Of a DNA stretch of 11,356 nucleotides, positions 1 to 9,955 are shown one piece after another. The DNA is taken from positions 1 to 11,356 of the forward strand of contig JADGIZ010000597.1 of NCBI GenBank assembly GCA_027604665.1, written 5' to 3'. The position numbers and the translations under genes are program-made. Origin of the DNA: Polyrhizophydium stewartii. Taxonomy: Eukaryota > Chytridiomycota > Chytridiomycetes > Rhizophydiales. Under the pieces are notes generated by a model. That model made no database searches. It saw nothing but the letters and a program-made list of their open reading frames with translations, and was not told the origin of the DNA. The first letter of the stretch is position 1. Every line of letters begins with the position of its first letter.

Positions 1-431
1 GGCAGCGGCTGCCCGAAGGCGCCAGCAGGAGGCGGCGTCGGCTCCGTGTCGCCCCGCGGGCGGCCTCGACCGCCGCAGCGCCTGTGGCGGCGGCGGCGGC
101 GGCGGCGGCTGAGGCGGCGGCGGCTGAGGCGGCGACGCATCGGCAGCCGCCGCACCGGCAGGCACCGCGCTGCAACGAGCCCGAACGCCTCGGCCGCTGT
201 CGCCCATCGCCCACCTCCCGCGTGTGGCGCATCCCTCCGCGGCCGCCTCTCCCGCCGCCTGCTGCCACCCACATGGCCCGCACTGAGGCTTTGGTGCCTG
301 TCCATGCACGCCGCAGAGCCCTTGCACCGCCCCGCCCCCTCGACACACTCCCGAGCCTGCGTCGCTTGTCCCTCCGCCGATGGACCTCTGCGGCTGTGAT
401 GCTGACCCTCGCCTGCGACTTGCGAATGCAG
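1..431 (+). other. 3' part of a Ras intron
   Basis: This stretch precedes the Ras exon and ends in a splice acceptor: a branch-site match CTGAC at 402-406 and a final CAG at 429-431. The Ras exon then opens exactly at the Ser of the GKS motif (phase 0), so the upstream exon should end in Gly-Lys. No sequence in 1-431 encodes the Ras N-terminus (KLVVVG and the P-loop), so that exon lies upstream of the window and the intron is at least 431 nt. The Ras frame stays open through the whole stretch, probably because it is very GC-rich. It holds a GGC-repeat tract at 86-133. I see no other gene in it. Confidence 0.75.
86..133. repeat. GGC trinucleotide repeat
   Basis: Eight GGC units are followed by TGA, four more GGC units, TGA, and two GGC units. 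In the Ras frame it would read as an alanine/glutamate tract. It lies in the presumed Ras intron, so it is probably not translated. Confidence 0.85.
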
Positions 432-962
432 TCCGCCCTCACGATCCAGTTCATTCAGTCACAGTTTGTCGACGAGTACGACCCGACAATAGAGGACTCG
501 TACCGCAAGCAGTGCGTGATCGACCAGGAGACGGCGCTGCTGGATGTGCTCGACACGGCCGGCCAGGAGGAGTACTCGGCCATGCGTGAGCAGTACATGC
601 GCTCGGGCGAGGGCTTCCTGCTCGTGTACTCGATCACGTCGCGGTCATCGTTCGAGGAGGTCCAGACCTTCTACCAGCAGATCCTGCGCGTCAAGGACCG
701 CGACTGGATCCCCATGGTGCTTGTCGGCAACAAGTGCGATCTCGAGTCGGAGCGCGTTGTCTCGACACACGACGGCCGCGAGCTCGCACGCAACATGCGC
801 TGCAAGTTTGTCGAGTCGTCTGCGCGCCACCGCATCAACGTCGACGAGGCGTACTACCTGCTCGTGCGCTCCATCCGTGACGAGAACAAGCGGGCGTCGG
901 TGGCGGATATGACCGACAGGAACAAGAAGCCCAAGAAGAAGATCAAGTGCCTGGTCATGTAA
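432..962 (+). CDS. Ras-type small GTPase, last exon (5' partial)
   Basis: This exon encodes the last 176 residues of a Ras-subfamily GTPase, the membrane-anchored GTP/GDP switch that in fungi feeds cAMP and MAPK signalling. It starts at SALTIQF, directly after the expected GK of the P-loop. In order it shows switch I ([14 protein letters not shown]), the G3 motif with switch II ([16 protein letters not shown]), G4 (NKCD) and G5 (ESSAR, where many Ras proteins have SAK). The hypervariable tail is lysine-rich (KKPKKKIK) and ends in the CAAX box CLVM. The terminal Met suggests farnesylation, and the basic patch suggests plasma-membrane targeting. Only the N-terminal 16 or so residues, with the P-loop glycines and lysine, are missing, and they should be in an exon upstream of the window. 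An unspliced reading from the ATG at 399 would give a protein without a P-loop and is not proposed as real. It closely resembles fungal Ras1/Ras2. A Rap or Rheb assignment fits less well because of switch I and the tail. Confidence 0.95.
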   Translation, partial: SALTIQFIQSQFVDEYDPTIEDSYRKQCVIDQETALLDVLDTAGQEEYSAMREQYMRSGEGFLLVYSITSRSSFEEVQTFYQQILRVKDRDWIPMVLVGNKCDLESERVVSTHDGRELARNMRCKFVESSARHRINVDEAYYLLVRSIRDENKRASVADMTDRNKKPKKKIKCLVM

Positions 963-1176
963 TGCCCATCCATCTTCTTGGCCGCCGCTGCCTGCCCGTC
1001 GGGCCACCATGGGCACGTTGCCTCGCTCATCTGCTGCCGGAACCAAGCTGCCTCACGCGCTGCGCCAGATCCTCTCTCTCTCCTCTTGCTTTCCTCATTC
1101 TCCCGCCTGCCCACATAGCTCCGACATACGCTGCCATCTTCTACCCGCTTCCTCTCCTCTCTTCTCGCTCTCCCAT

Positions 1177-1202
1177 TCTCTCTCTCTCTCTCTCTCTCTC
1201 TC
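1177..1202. repeat. TC dinucleotide microsatellite
   Basis: Thirteen uninterrupted TC units lie in a wider CT-rich stretch (about 1060-1215) between Ras and fibrillarin. Confidence 0.95.
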
Positions 1203-1667
1203 GCTCTTACTCTCACGCGCGCCATCCGACACTGCAAGCGCGCTGGTCTTTGCGCGTCCCGGCCCGCTCATTGTCCGACCCCCGCCACGTCCTGCTATCC
1301 GTTGTCCTTTTTTTCGACCGCAATGCCGCCGCCGGCCGCCTCGCTTGCTCCAAGCCAACTCTTCCGGGTCGGCTCGCTTGTCGTCGCGATCTTCCATGCC
1401 GCAAGCGCCAGCCACCGCCTCGGCTTGTCCGGCTTCCACGTCCGCTTGCTGTGCAGGCGCTCTTTGTGTTCCTCCGCGTGCCCAACAACCCCGCCATCGG
1501 CCTCCCGCCACCTGTCCCACCTGCAAAGGCCTTGCACCGCGCCCATCTCCTGCTCGATTCGTCCACGTCTGACGCCACCGCCGCCCTCTTTCCGTTCCGC
1601 CGCAGCTGTCAACTGCCTTGCCCATGCCTTACCGACGTCCCCCCCACCTTCCCCCGCCGGTAACATC

Positions 1668-1675
1668 CTCATCGC
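1668..1675 (-). promoter_or_regulatory. PAC-like motif upstream of fibrillarin
   Basis: CTCATCGC on the plus strand reads GCGATGAG on the minus strand. That is the core of the yeast PAC element, known from promoters of ribosome-biogenesis genes. It lies 151 nt upstream of the fibrillarin ATG. A given octamer is expected about 0.35 times by chance on both strands of this window, so position and gene identity carry most of the weight. No clear RRPE element was found beside it. Confidence 0.4.
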
Positions 1676-1826
1676 AAAATGAGACGAAATCTACTTTAGC
1701 GAGCGTGCCCACCTTGTCTCCCAGTCTTTCTCTGCATCTTGGTGTGATTTCAGCCGAGCTCGAGAAGAAAAAACCGTGCTCCGGATCGCGTTTTCCGTCT
1801 CGAAAAAAAAGTCTTCAATCCACAAC

Positions 1827-3177
1827 ATGGCCTTTGGTGCGCACACGCCTGTTTTTTGCCGACCGCGCACGGCACGCACCAGCGACGCACGCGGGGAGCC
1901 AAAGCGCGTCGAGCGAGACGCACAGGCTCCCCTGTGCCTCTTCGCGGCCGTCTGCGGCTCCCCCCCCCGCTGCGTGCTGCATGCCGCATCCGTCTGCCCG
2001 AGCTGACGACGACTGGGGGTTTTTTTTTTCTTTTTTCGGCACGCTGGCAACGGCGACACCGCCGACTCTAACGAACGGCTGCGGCCCGCGCGACGGCGGC
2101 AATGCGGGGGCGATGGGCGAGCAGAGCGCGGCGGACGTGGCGGCGGCGGTCGTGGTGGCGGTCGCGGCGGTGGCGCGATGCGCGGTGGTCGCGGCGGCGG
2201 TCGCGGTGGTGCCGTCTCCAAGTTTGGCGGCGGCGACCGCGGTGGCCGCGGCGGCGGCCGCGGTGGTGGTGGCCGCGGCGGCGCGCGGGGCCGTGGCGGC
2301 CGTGGTGGTGCGCGCGGCGGCGCGGGCGGCGCCAAGGGCGGCTCCAAGGTCGTCATCAAGCCCCATCGCCACGAGGGCGTGTTCATCGCCTCGGGCAAGG
2401 AGGACATGCTCTGCACAAAGAACCTCGTCCCGGGCGAGTCTGTCTACGGCGAGAAGCGCATCTCGGTCGACGTGAGTGGACTGCGGCTCCCTGCCTCATC
2501 GCAGATCTGTGGTTGATCTCTGCTCTCGTGTGCTGCATGCTGACGCCGCGGTGGTCTGTCTCGTCATATCACCTCGCAACGAACAGAACCCCGACGGCAC
2601 CAAGACAGAGTACCGCGTCTGGAACCCGTTCCGGTCAAAGCTGGCGGCAGGCATCCTCGGCGGCCTCGACAACATCCACATTGCGCCCGGCAAGAAGGTC
2701 CTGTACCTTGGCGCGGCCAGCGGCACGTCGGTGTCGCACGTTGCCGACATTGTCGGCCCCACTGGCCTGGTGTATGCGGTCGAGTTCTCTCACCGCCCGG
2801 GCCGCGACCTGATCAACATGGCCAAGAAGCGCACCAACGTCATCCCGATTGTCGAGGACGCGCGCCACCCGCACAAGTACCGCATGCTCATTGGCATGGT
2901 CGACGTGGTGTTTGCCGACGTGGCGCAGCCTGACCAGGCGCGCATCATCACGCTCAACTCGCACCTGTTCCTCAAGAACGGCGGCCATGTGGTCATCTCG
3001 ATCAAGGCAAACTGTATCGACTCGACCGTCGACGCGGCCACGGTGTTTGCCCGCGAGGTCAAGAAGCTGCAGGAGGACAAGGTCAAGCCGCAGGAGCAGC
3101 TGACGCTCGAGCCCTACGAGCGCGACCACGCCATCGTCGTGGGCCAGTACCGGGCGCCCAAGAAGGCCAAGGCGTAA
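1827..3177 (+). CDS. NOP1: Fibrillarin (snoRNP rRNA 2'-O-methyltransferase)
   Basis: Fibrillarin is the S-adenosylmethionine-dependent methyltransferase of box C/D snoRNPs. It methylates rRNA ribose 2'-OH groups in the nucleolus. Three exons are proposed: 1827-1836, 2125-2471 and 2587-3177, giving 315 aa. The 10-nt first exon encodes MAF plus one base. This start is chosen because fungal fibrillarins typically begin MAF before the glycine/arginine-rich domain. Donor GTGCGC and branch site CTAAC (2068-2072) fit intron 1, and donor GTGAGT with CTGAC (2540-2544) fits intron 2. Residues 4-75 are an RGG/GAR domain. The methyltransferase fold begins near residue 78 ([13 protein letters not shown]). 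SAM motif I is [14 protein letters not shown] (157-170), followed by [18 protein letters not shown] and [10 protein letters not shown]. The acceptor of intron 1 is ambiguous by one codon (CAG at 2124 or GAG at 2121), which would give MAFERGG or MAFAERGG. The gene converges on seryl-tRNA synthetase. Confidence 0.97.
1960..1968. repeat. C9 homopolymer in fibrillarin intron 1
   Basis: Nine cytosines in the 288-nt first intron (1837-2124). The same intron also holds T10 (2020-2029) and T6 (2031-2036), a pyrimidine stretch upstream of the branch site. Confidence 0.9.
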
Positions 3178-3539
3178 AACGAACGCTGGCGCTGGTCTCG
3201 ATAATTCCGCGATGCTCTTGCCGCCACGTTGTCCTTTGCCTCCCCCCACTCTCTCCCCCTTCTCGCTTGCCTCCTCTCGGGGCACTCTGTTTTTGTGGCA
3301 TCGGCTGCGTGGCGACGTGCATGCGGGCTCGTAAGGTTCGGCTGGTTCGACCAGTCCATAAGGAGAAACAAAAGTGTGTTTGGCGGGTTATTTTGGTCCT
3401 TTGTGCCTGGATGCGTCCAACCAGTCTCTGCCCCCCCCCCCGCCGGACAGGACCTCGCGCCGCACCAAATGTCATGGGGGCGAGACAGAATCTTTGTTGT
3501 TCAGTGTTGAGCGCAGCATCGCATCATGCCACGGTCCCG
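3178..3539. other. Convergent spacer: fibrillarin and seryl-tRNA synthetase 3' ends
   Basis: This 362-nt gap separates two genes that end towards each other, so it should hold both 3' UTRs and polyadenylation regions. It is CT-rich just after fibrillarin. A small hairpin at 3342-3354 (stem CTGGT/ACCAG) is followed by a more A/T-rich patch around 3359-3400, and a C11 run sits at 3431-3441. No canonical AATAAA and no coding exon were recognised. GGTTCGA inside the hairpin resembles part of a tRNA T-loop, but no tRNA folds around it. Confidence 0.7.
3431..3441. repeat. C11 homopolymer
   Basis: Eleven consecutive cytosines in the convergent spacer, the longest C/G run in the window. Confidence 0.95.
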
Positions 3540-5699
<2,160 letters not shown>

Positions 5700-5928
5700 T
5701 TTTTCGGTCGAGAGAACACCAAAAGGCCGCTCCGCCTGCTCTTATGTCTTGCGATGCGCCGACGTGGACGCGGTGGGTGACGTGCGCGCGTCACGCCAAG
5801 GGGTGAGGTGCATGGCGCTGCTCGGCCAGCGCGATCGCTGCGATTATGCGACGCATGCGGCGGCATATGGCCCGAGCTCGCGCGGCATGAGGCATCGCGA
5901 AGCCGGGCAAGCTTTGCCCGCCAGAGCA
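5700..5928. promoter_or_regulatory. Divergent promoter of seryl-tRNA synthetase and IFT88
   Basis: This 229-nt region separates the two outward-facing start codons (5699 minus, 5929 plus, if the small IFT88 first exon is right). Both core promoters and 5' UTRs must fit here unless upstream exons were missed. No TATA box is obvious. An 18-bp near-palindrome with a bZIP-type TGACGT core lies at 5777-5794. No convincing RFX X-box, the usual ciliary-gene element in animals, was found. Confidence 0.6.
5777..5794. promoter_or_regulatory. Near-palindromic bZIP/CRE-like site
   Basis: The sequence GTGACGTGCGCGCGTCAC is an inverted repeat whose halves match at 8 of 9 positions. It contains TGACGT and CGTCA, the core bound by ATF/CREB-type bZIP factors. 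It sits about 80 nt from the seryl-tRNA synthetase start and about 135 nt from the IFT88 start. Function is inferred only. Confidence 0.35.
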
Positions 5929-8900
5929 ATGTTTGGCGCGAGGTGACAGCGGAGCATCTTGTCGCCGCCGCCGCCGCAGCGACTGCAGCTGGGCAGACGG
6001 CCGCTGTAGAGCCGCCGCGCGAGCCAAAGGTCCTGTGGGACAGCAGAGCTGACACTGTCGCGGCCGACACCGCGCAACACGGCGCCGACGCACCTCGACC
6101 GAGCCAGATTCGGCGGAGCCGGCAACGCGAGCAGCGTGTCCATCTCGGGCGGCCGCGGGCACCAAGGGTCGTCGGACACCATCGCCGACGACGGGACAGG
6201 AGGCGGCGACGACCTGTACTCGTTCGAGAAGAAGGCACGTGTGGGCAGGCCTCGCCGGGTTTCCCGCTCCTCGCCCACTGTCGCTGCCTGCGTCCAACAG
6301 GCGAGGGTGCTAACGCGGCATGTCGCGACGTAACCACATTGTCGCACAAACACACACGCACACGTCTCTCTCGACGCATCTCAAACGCGACTCGATTGCG
6401 GCCGGCAGTCGACCGACGCATATGTCGGCGTGGGCCGCACGTCGGGCGGCCGCGGCCCCCAACCCACGTTTGGGCTCGGGGCACCGCGCACTGGCCGCAT
6501 GATGTCGTCGTACGGCGGCAGCGGCGGCGACGGCAGCGGGCGGCCCATGACGTCGGTGCGTGCAGCGGGCTACTCGAGCCGCGGTCGACCGGGAATGGTC
6601 TCTGGCCAGACATTCGATCCGTTGAATCAAGGAGGTGAGCCTCGCGCAGCACGTCCCTGTTGCTGCCCCACGATGCTCCAAGCGATGGGCCCAGCGTATG
6701 CTGACCAAGTTCCATTTCTGCCCATTCTGCGGGCGGCGGTGTGCCAGGGCGGTCGACGCCCTCGTCCGAGAAGCAGCCAGAGGTCACACCCGAAGAGCAG
6801 ATCAAGACCATGGAGCGGCGCGTGAACCAGATCATCGAAGAGTCCGCCATCGCAGCGTCCGAAGGCAACCTGCAGCTTGCGCTCGAAAAGGCCAAAGAAT
6901 CCGGCAAGCGCGAGCGGCAGCTCTCCAAGCAGCGCGAGCAGCTCAACCTCGGCGACCAAATCAACCTGGACCTGACGTACTGCGTGCTCTTTAACCTCGC
7001 GAGCCAGTACCACGCCAACAAGATGTACCAGGAGGCCCTCAACTCGTATGCCGTCATCGTCAAGAACAAGCTCTTCAACCAGAGTGGAAGGCTGCGCGTC
7101 AACATGGGCAACATTTACTTTGAGCAGGCCAAGTACTCGCAGGCCGTCAAGATGTACCGCATGGCGCTCGACCAGATCCCCAACACAAACCGCGACTTTC
7201 GGTATGCGGCTCGCGTTGTGCGGTGCGGATGCATGCTTGAGATGAGGTGCTGACGGATGTGATGCTGCGGCGGACGTGTTGGACTCGCTCAAGCCTCAAA
7301 ATCATGCGTAATATCGGTTGCGCGTTCATCAAAATGGGCCAGTTCCAGGACGCGATCACGTCGCTCGAGGCGATCATGGAGGGCAGCCCCGACCACCACA
7401 CCGGCAAGTCCATGTGGCTCACTTTGCGCCTCGGCTGTTGCATCGCGCATCCTGAGAGCTGACATGCGCGCTTGTGCGTGCGCGCGCACCGCCTTGATTG
7501 CGCGGATCCCCATGGCTCGTATTTCCAGGCTTCAACCTGGTGCTGTGCTACTTTGCCACGGGCGACCGCGAAAAGATGAAGCGCGGCTTCCAGCGCCTGA
7601 TCTCGATCGTGCCGCCCGCGATCGAGCAGAACGACGACATCATTGGGCCGTCGTCCAAGGACGAGCCGATCGAGGACCACGAGGTGTTCAATCAAGACGC
7701 GCTCCGCGCCATCTCGCGCGACCGCAAAAAGGCCGCCGAGCGGTACATCACGCTCGCGGCCAAGCTCATTGCGCCCAGCGTCATCGACACGTCCTTCTCG
7801 GCCGGCTATGACTGGATCATCGACGCGCTCAAGTCGTCGCCGTCCAACGCCGACATGGCGTCCGACCTCGAGATCGCCAAGTCGATCCAGTACCTCAAGA
7901 CCAAGGATTTCGCCCAGGCCATCGAGACGCTCAAGACGTTTGAGAAAAAGGACCCCAAGCTCGTCGGCACGGCGTCGACCAACTTGTCGTTTTTGTACTT
8001 TCTCGAGGGCGACTACCGGCAGAGCGAAAAGTACGCCGATATTGCCATCGAGCACGACAGGTACAACGCCAAGGCGCAGACGAACCGCGGCAACTGCGAT
8101 TTCATGCGCGGTGAGCATGCAATGCCAAAGATGCCATGACACGCAAAGACCTGCCTAGGCACGCCGCTGACGAGATGGCTCGCACTCGGTCTGTGCGCGG
8201 CGTCTATGTGTGTCTATGTGCGCATGCAGGTCAGCTCGACCGCGCACGCGACAGATACCACGAGGCCGTCAGCGTCGACGCCGTGTGCACCGAGGCCATG
8301 TACAACCTCGGTCTGGTGTACAAGCGGATGGAGATCTACAGCGAGGCGCTGCAGTGGTTCGAGAAGCTGCACTCGATCCTGCGCAGCAGCCCCGAAGTGA
8401 TCTTCCAGATCGCCGACATGTGAGTCTGCACGGCCGTCGTGCGGGTGCCGGACTGCATCGTGAAGCGCCGCGGCTGAGTGCCAAATCACACTCGCCTTGT
8501 CTTGCTTGAATGGGCAGATACGACAAGCAGGGCAACTTGCAGCAGGCGATGGAGTGGTTCAATATCCTCATCTCGGTTGTGCCGACGGACCCCACCGTGC
8601 TCGCCAAGCTGGGCGACATGTTTGAGCGCGACGGCGACAAGTCGCAGGCGTTCCAGTACTACTCGGAGGTGGGAGCGCCAGACTACCCGATGCCTGCGAA
8701 AGCGAAAACCACATTACATGCACTCCTATGCACAAAATTGACTGACAAACGCCGTCTCTGCCGCGCAACACGCCCGAATGCGAACCGCTCTTGTCATGCA
8801 CGACGCCGGCCCTGGCGACGAATGCAGAGCTACAGGTACTACCCGTGCAACATGCCTGTGATATCCTGGCTCGGCGCGTACTACGTCGACTGCGAGGTGT

Positions 8901-9806
8901 ACGAGCAGGCCATCCAGTTTTTTGAGCGCGCGGTGCTGATCCAGCCAAACCAAGTCAAGTGGCATCTCATGATCGCTAGCTGCTACCGACGCAGCGGCAA
9001 CTATCAGCAGGCGTTTGAAACGTACAAGCGCATCCACGCCAAGTTCCCCGAGAACGTCGAGTGTGAGTTTGGGGAGGGACTTTTGATGCTTTCTCGTTGT
9101 TTGGGAAGATGCGCGCATGGTATGCGATCGGTGATGCTGACAGTGATCGCACGCGGCGGGGGGGGGTTGGCGGACGCTTGAATGCTGTGCAAAGGCCTGA
9201 GATTCCTCGTGCGCATATGCACGGATCTGGGCATGAAGGAGGTCGGCGAGTACGTGACCAGGCTCGCACGCGCAGAAAAGGCAGCATCGGCAGCATCGGC
9301 ATCGGCGTCGGCGACCACAACGGGAGGGGCAGGCGCAGCCGGCGCCGGCGCGAGCACGACTGCCGGCGGGCTCAGCAGCAGCGGCGATGCGCGCGGGTCC
9401 ATGACGTTGCGCGGATCCAGCAGTGCGAGGACGGCGGGCGGACAGACAAGCGCCGGCGACGAGGGCCTTGGCAACTCGATGGCCGCGCGCGGTGTGTTTG
9501 GCGCGCCGGATGCTGCTGCGGACAAGATGGGCGACGGCGGTGAGCCAGCGTGCACGAGATGCCCGCGAGACGGCGGTTGCTGATGCAAACAGCGCAGACT
9601 TGCCATCCGTGCGCAAGATGGGCGGCAATCTGCAGGTAAGATTTGCAAGTGGGGGGGGGAGGGGATAATCTCGCAGAGATATGCACACTCGTCCCTCTTG
9701 CATGTTGCATGCTGACATTGTGGTCGCGCAGAACGCAAAGCGGGCCGGCACGGCGAACGACGACGTCAACTTCCAAGAGGACGTTTCCATGCTTCTTCCG
9801 GACTAA
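5929..9806 (+). CDS. IFT88: Intraflagellar transport protein IFT88 (TPR protein)
   Basis: IFT88 is a core subunit of the IFT-B complex, which carries cargo along flagellar microtubules and is needed to build cilia. Twelve exons are proposed: 5929-5942, 6108-6240, 6409-6634, 6748-7201, 7294-7403, 7529-8110, 8230-8419, 8518-8668, 8828-9062, 9195-9539, 9598-9635 and 9732-9806. All phases agree and give 850 aa, near the roughly 830 aa of animal IFT88. The N-terminus has DDLYS and the conserved RPMTSVRAAGYSS (94-106) with FDPL. TPR repeats fill about 170-690, including GRLRVNMGNIYFEQAKYSQA, TNLSFLYFLEGDYRQ and SWLGAYYVD. The linker after about 720 is Ala/Gly/Ser/Thr-rich, and the acidic end (NFQEDVSMLLPD) resembles the family's LLPE end. 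Intron 5 (7404-7528) is GC-AG. The 14-nt first exon (MFGA plus two bases, donor GTGACA) is the least certain part; exon 11 (38 nt) rests on phase and the C-terminal match. The gene is divergent from seryl-tRNA synthetase and convergent with the Abp2-like gene. Confidence 0.95.
7404..7528 (+). other. GC-AG intron of IFT88
   Basis: The upstream exon ends in ACC-G and the next begins GC-TTC, restoring HHTGFNLVLCYF, a well-conserved IFT88 segment. The only donor giving this join is G|GCAAGT, the classic GC-AG donor. The branch site CTGAC is at 7459-7463, and the first AG after it is the acceptor CCAG (7525-7528). The nearby GT (7408-7409) would give the wrong phase. Confidence 0.85.
8669..8827 (+). 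other. Stop-free, in-frame IFT88 intron
   Basis: The intron has donor GTGGGA, branch CTGAC (8742-8746) and acceptor GCAG. It is 159 nt (53 codons), phase 0 and has no stop in the IFT88 frame. Splicing joins FQYYSE to SYRYYP, as in the family. Retention would insert 53 residues between two TPR helices without truncating the protein. Confidence 0.85.
9158..9166. repeat. G9 homopolymer in IFT88 intron 9
   Basis: Nine guanines between the branch site (9137-9141) and the acceptor (9193-9194) of the intron 9063-9194. Confidence 0.9.
9651..9659. repeat. G9 homopolymer in IFT88 intron 11
   Basis: Nine guanines soon after the GTAAGA donor of the last intron (9636-9731), followed by A and four more G. 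Confidence 0.9.
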
Positions 9807-9955
9807 GGCTCGAGGTTCTGGGCGGTCTCCGCAGACAGCGGCGATGGAGACAGAGTGAAAGCGAGGAGAAGCACAGAGTAACAGGGTAGAAAAATGATCC
9901 ATTAAGACAGACAAACCGCCTTCAAAGGCGCTCGTCACCAAAGATTGGCGACAAG
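9807..9955. other. Convergent spacer: IFT88 and Abp2-like 3' ends
   Basis: This 149-nt region holds both 3' UTRs. It is purine-rich on the plus strand (about 9846-9895) and less GC-rich than its surroundings. A small inverted repeat at 9917-9930 (CGCCTT and AAGGCG separated by CA) is visible. No AATAAA hexamer is present. Confidence 0.65.

Larger units (their letters stand above)
963..1826. other. Intergenic: Ras 3' UTR and fibrillarin upstream region
   Basis: This is 864 nt with no recognisable exon. Several frames are open on both strands, but their translations are low-complexity (Ser/Leu/Pro/Arg-rich) and resemble no family. The plus strand is strongly pyrimidine-rich and carries a TC microsatellite at 1177-1202. 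The distal part should hold the fibrillarin promoter and 5' UTR, including a PAC-like octamer at 1668-1675. No clear TATA box or polyadenylation signal was seen. Confidence 0.7.

Noticed and set aside
28..45. GGGVGS reading in frame at 28-45, resembling the Ras P-loop GGGGVGKS
   Set aside because: Flanking residues (SGCPKAPA) are not the KLVVVG of Ras, the Lys is absent, and the following GTGTCG is a poor donor. Coincidence in GC-rich DNA.
947..1663. Open frames on both strands between Ras and fibrillarin (up to 238 aa)
   Set aside because: Low-complexity Ser/Pro/Arg/Leu translations from CT-rich DNA with no family similarity.
1691..2416. 241-aa minus-strand open frame opposite fibrillarin exon 2
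   Set aside because: Proline/arginine-rich antisense shadow of the GAR-coding sequence.
3331..3360. GGTTCGA, a possible tRNA T-loop
   Set aside because: It is part of a 5-bp hairpin with no A-box, anticodon arm or acceptor stem around it, and the B-box consensus is not completed.
5808..6638. 276-aa plus-strand open frame overlapping the IFT88 5' end
   Set aside because: Different frame from the conserved DDLYS and RPMTSVRAAG segments, and its translation is not IFT88-like.
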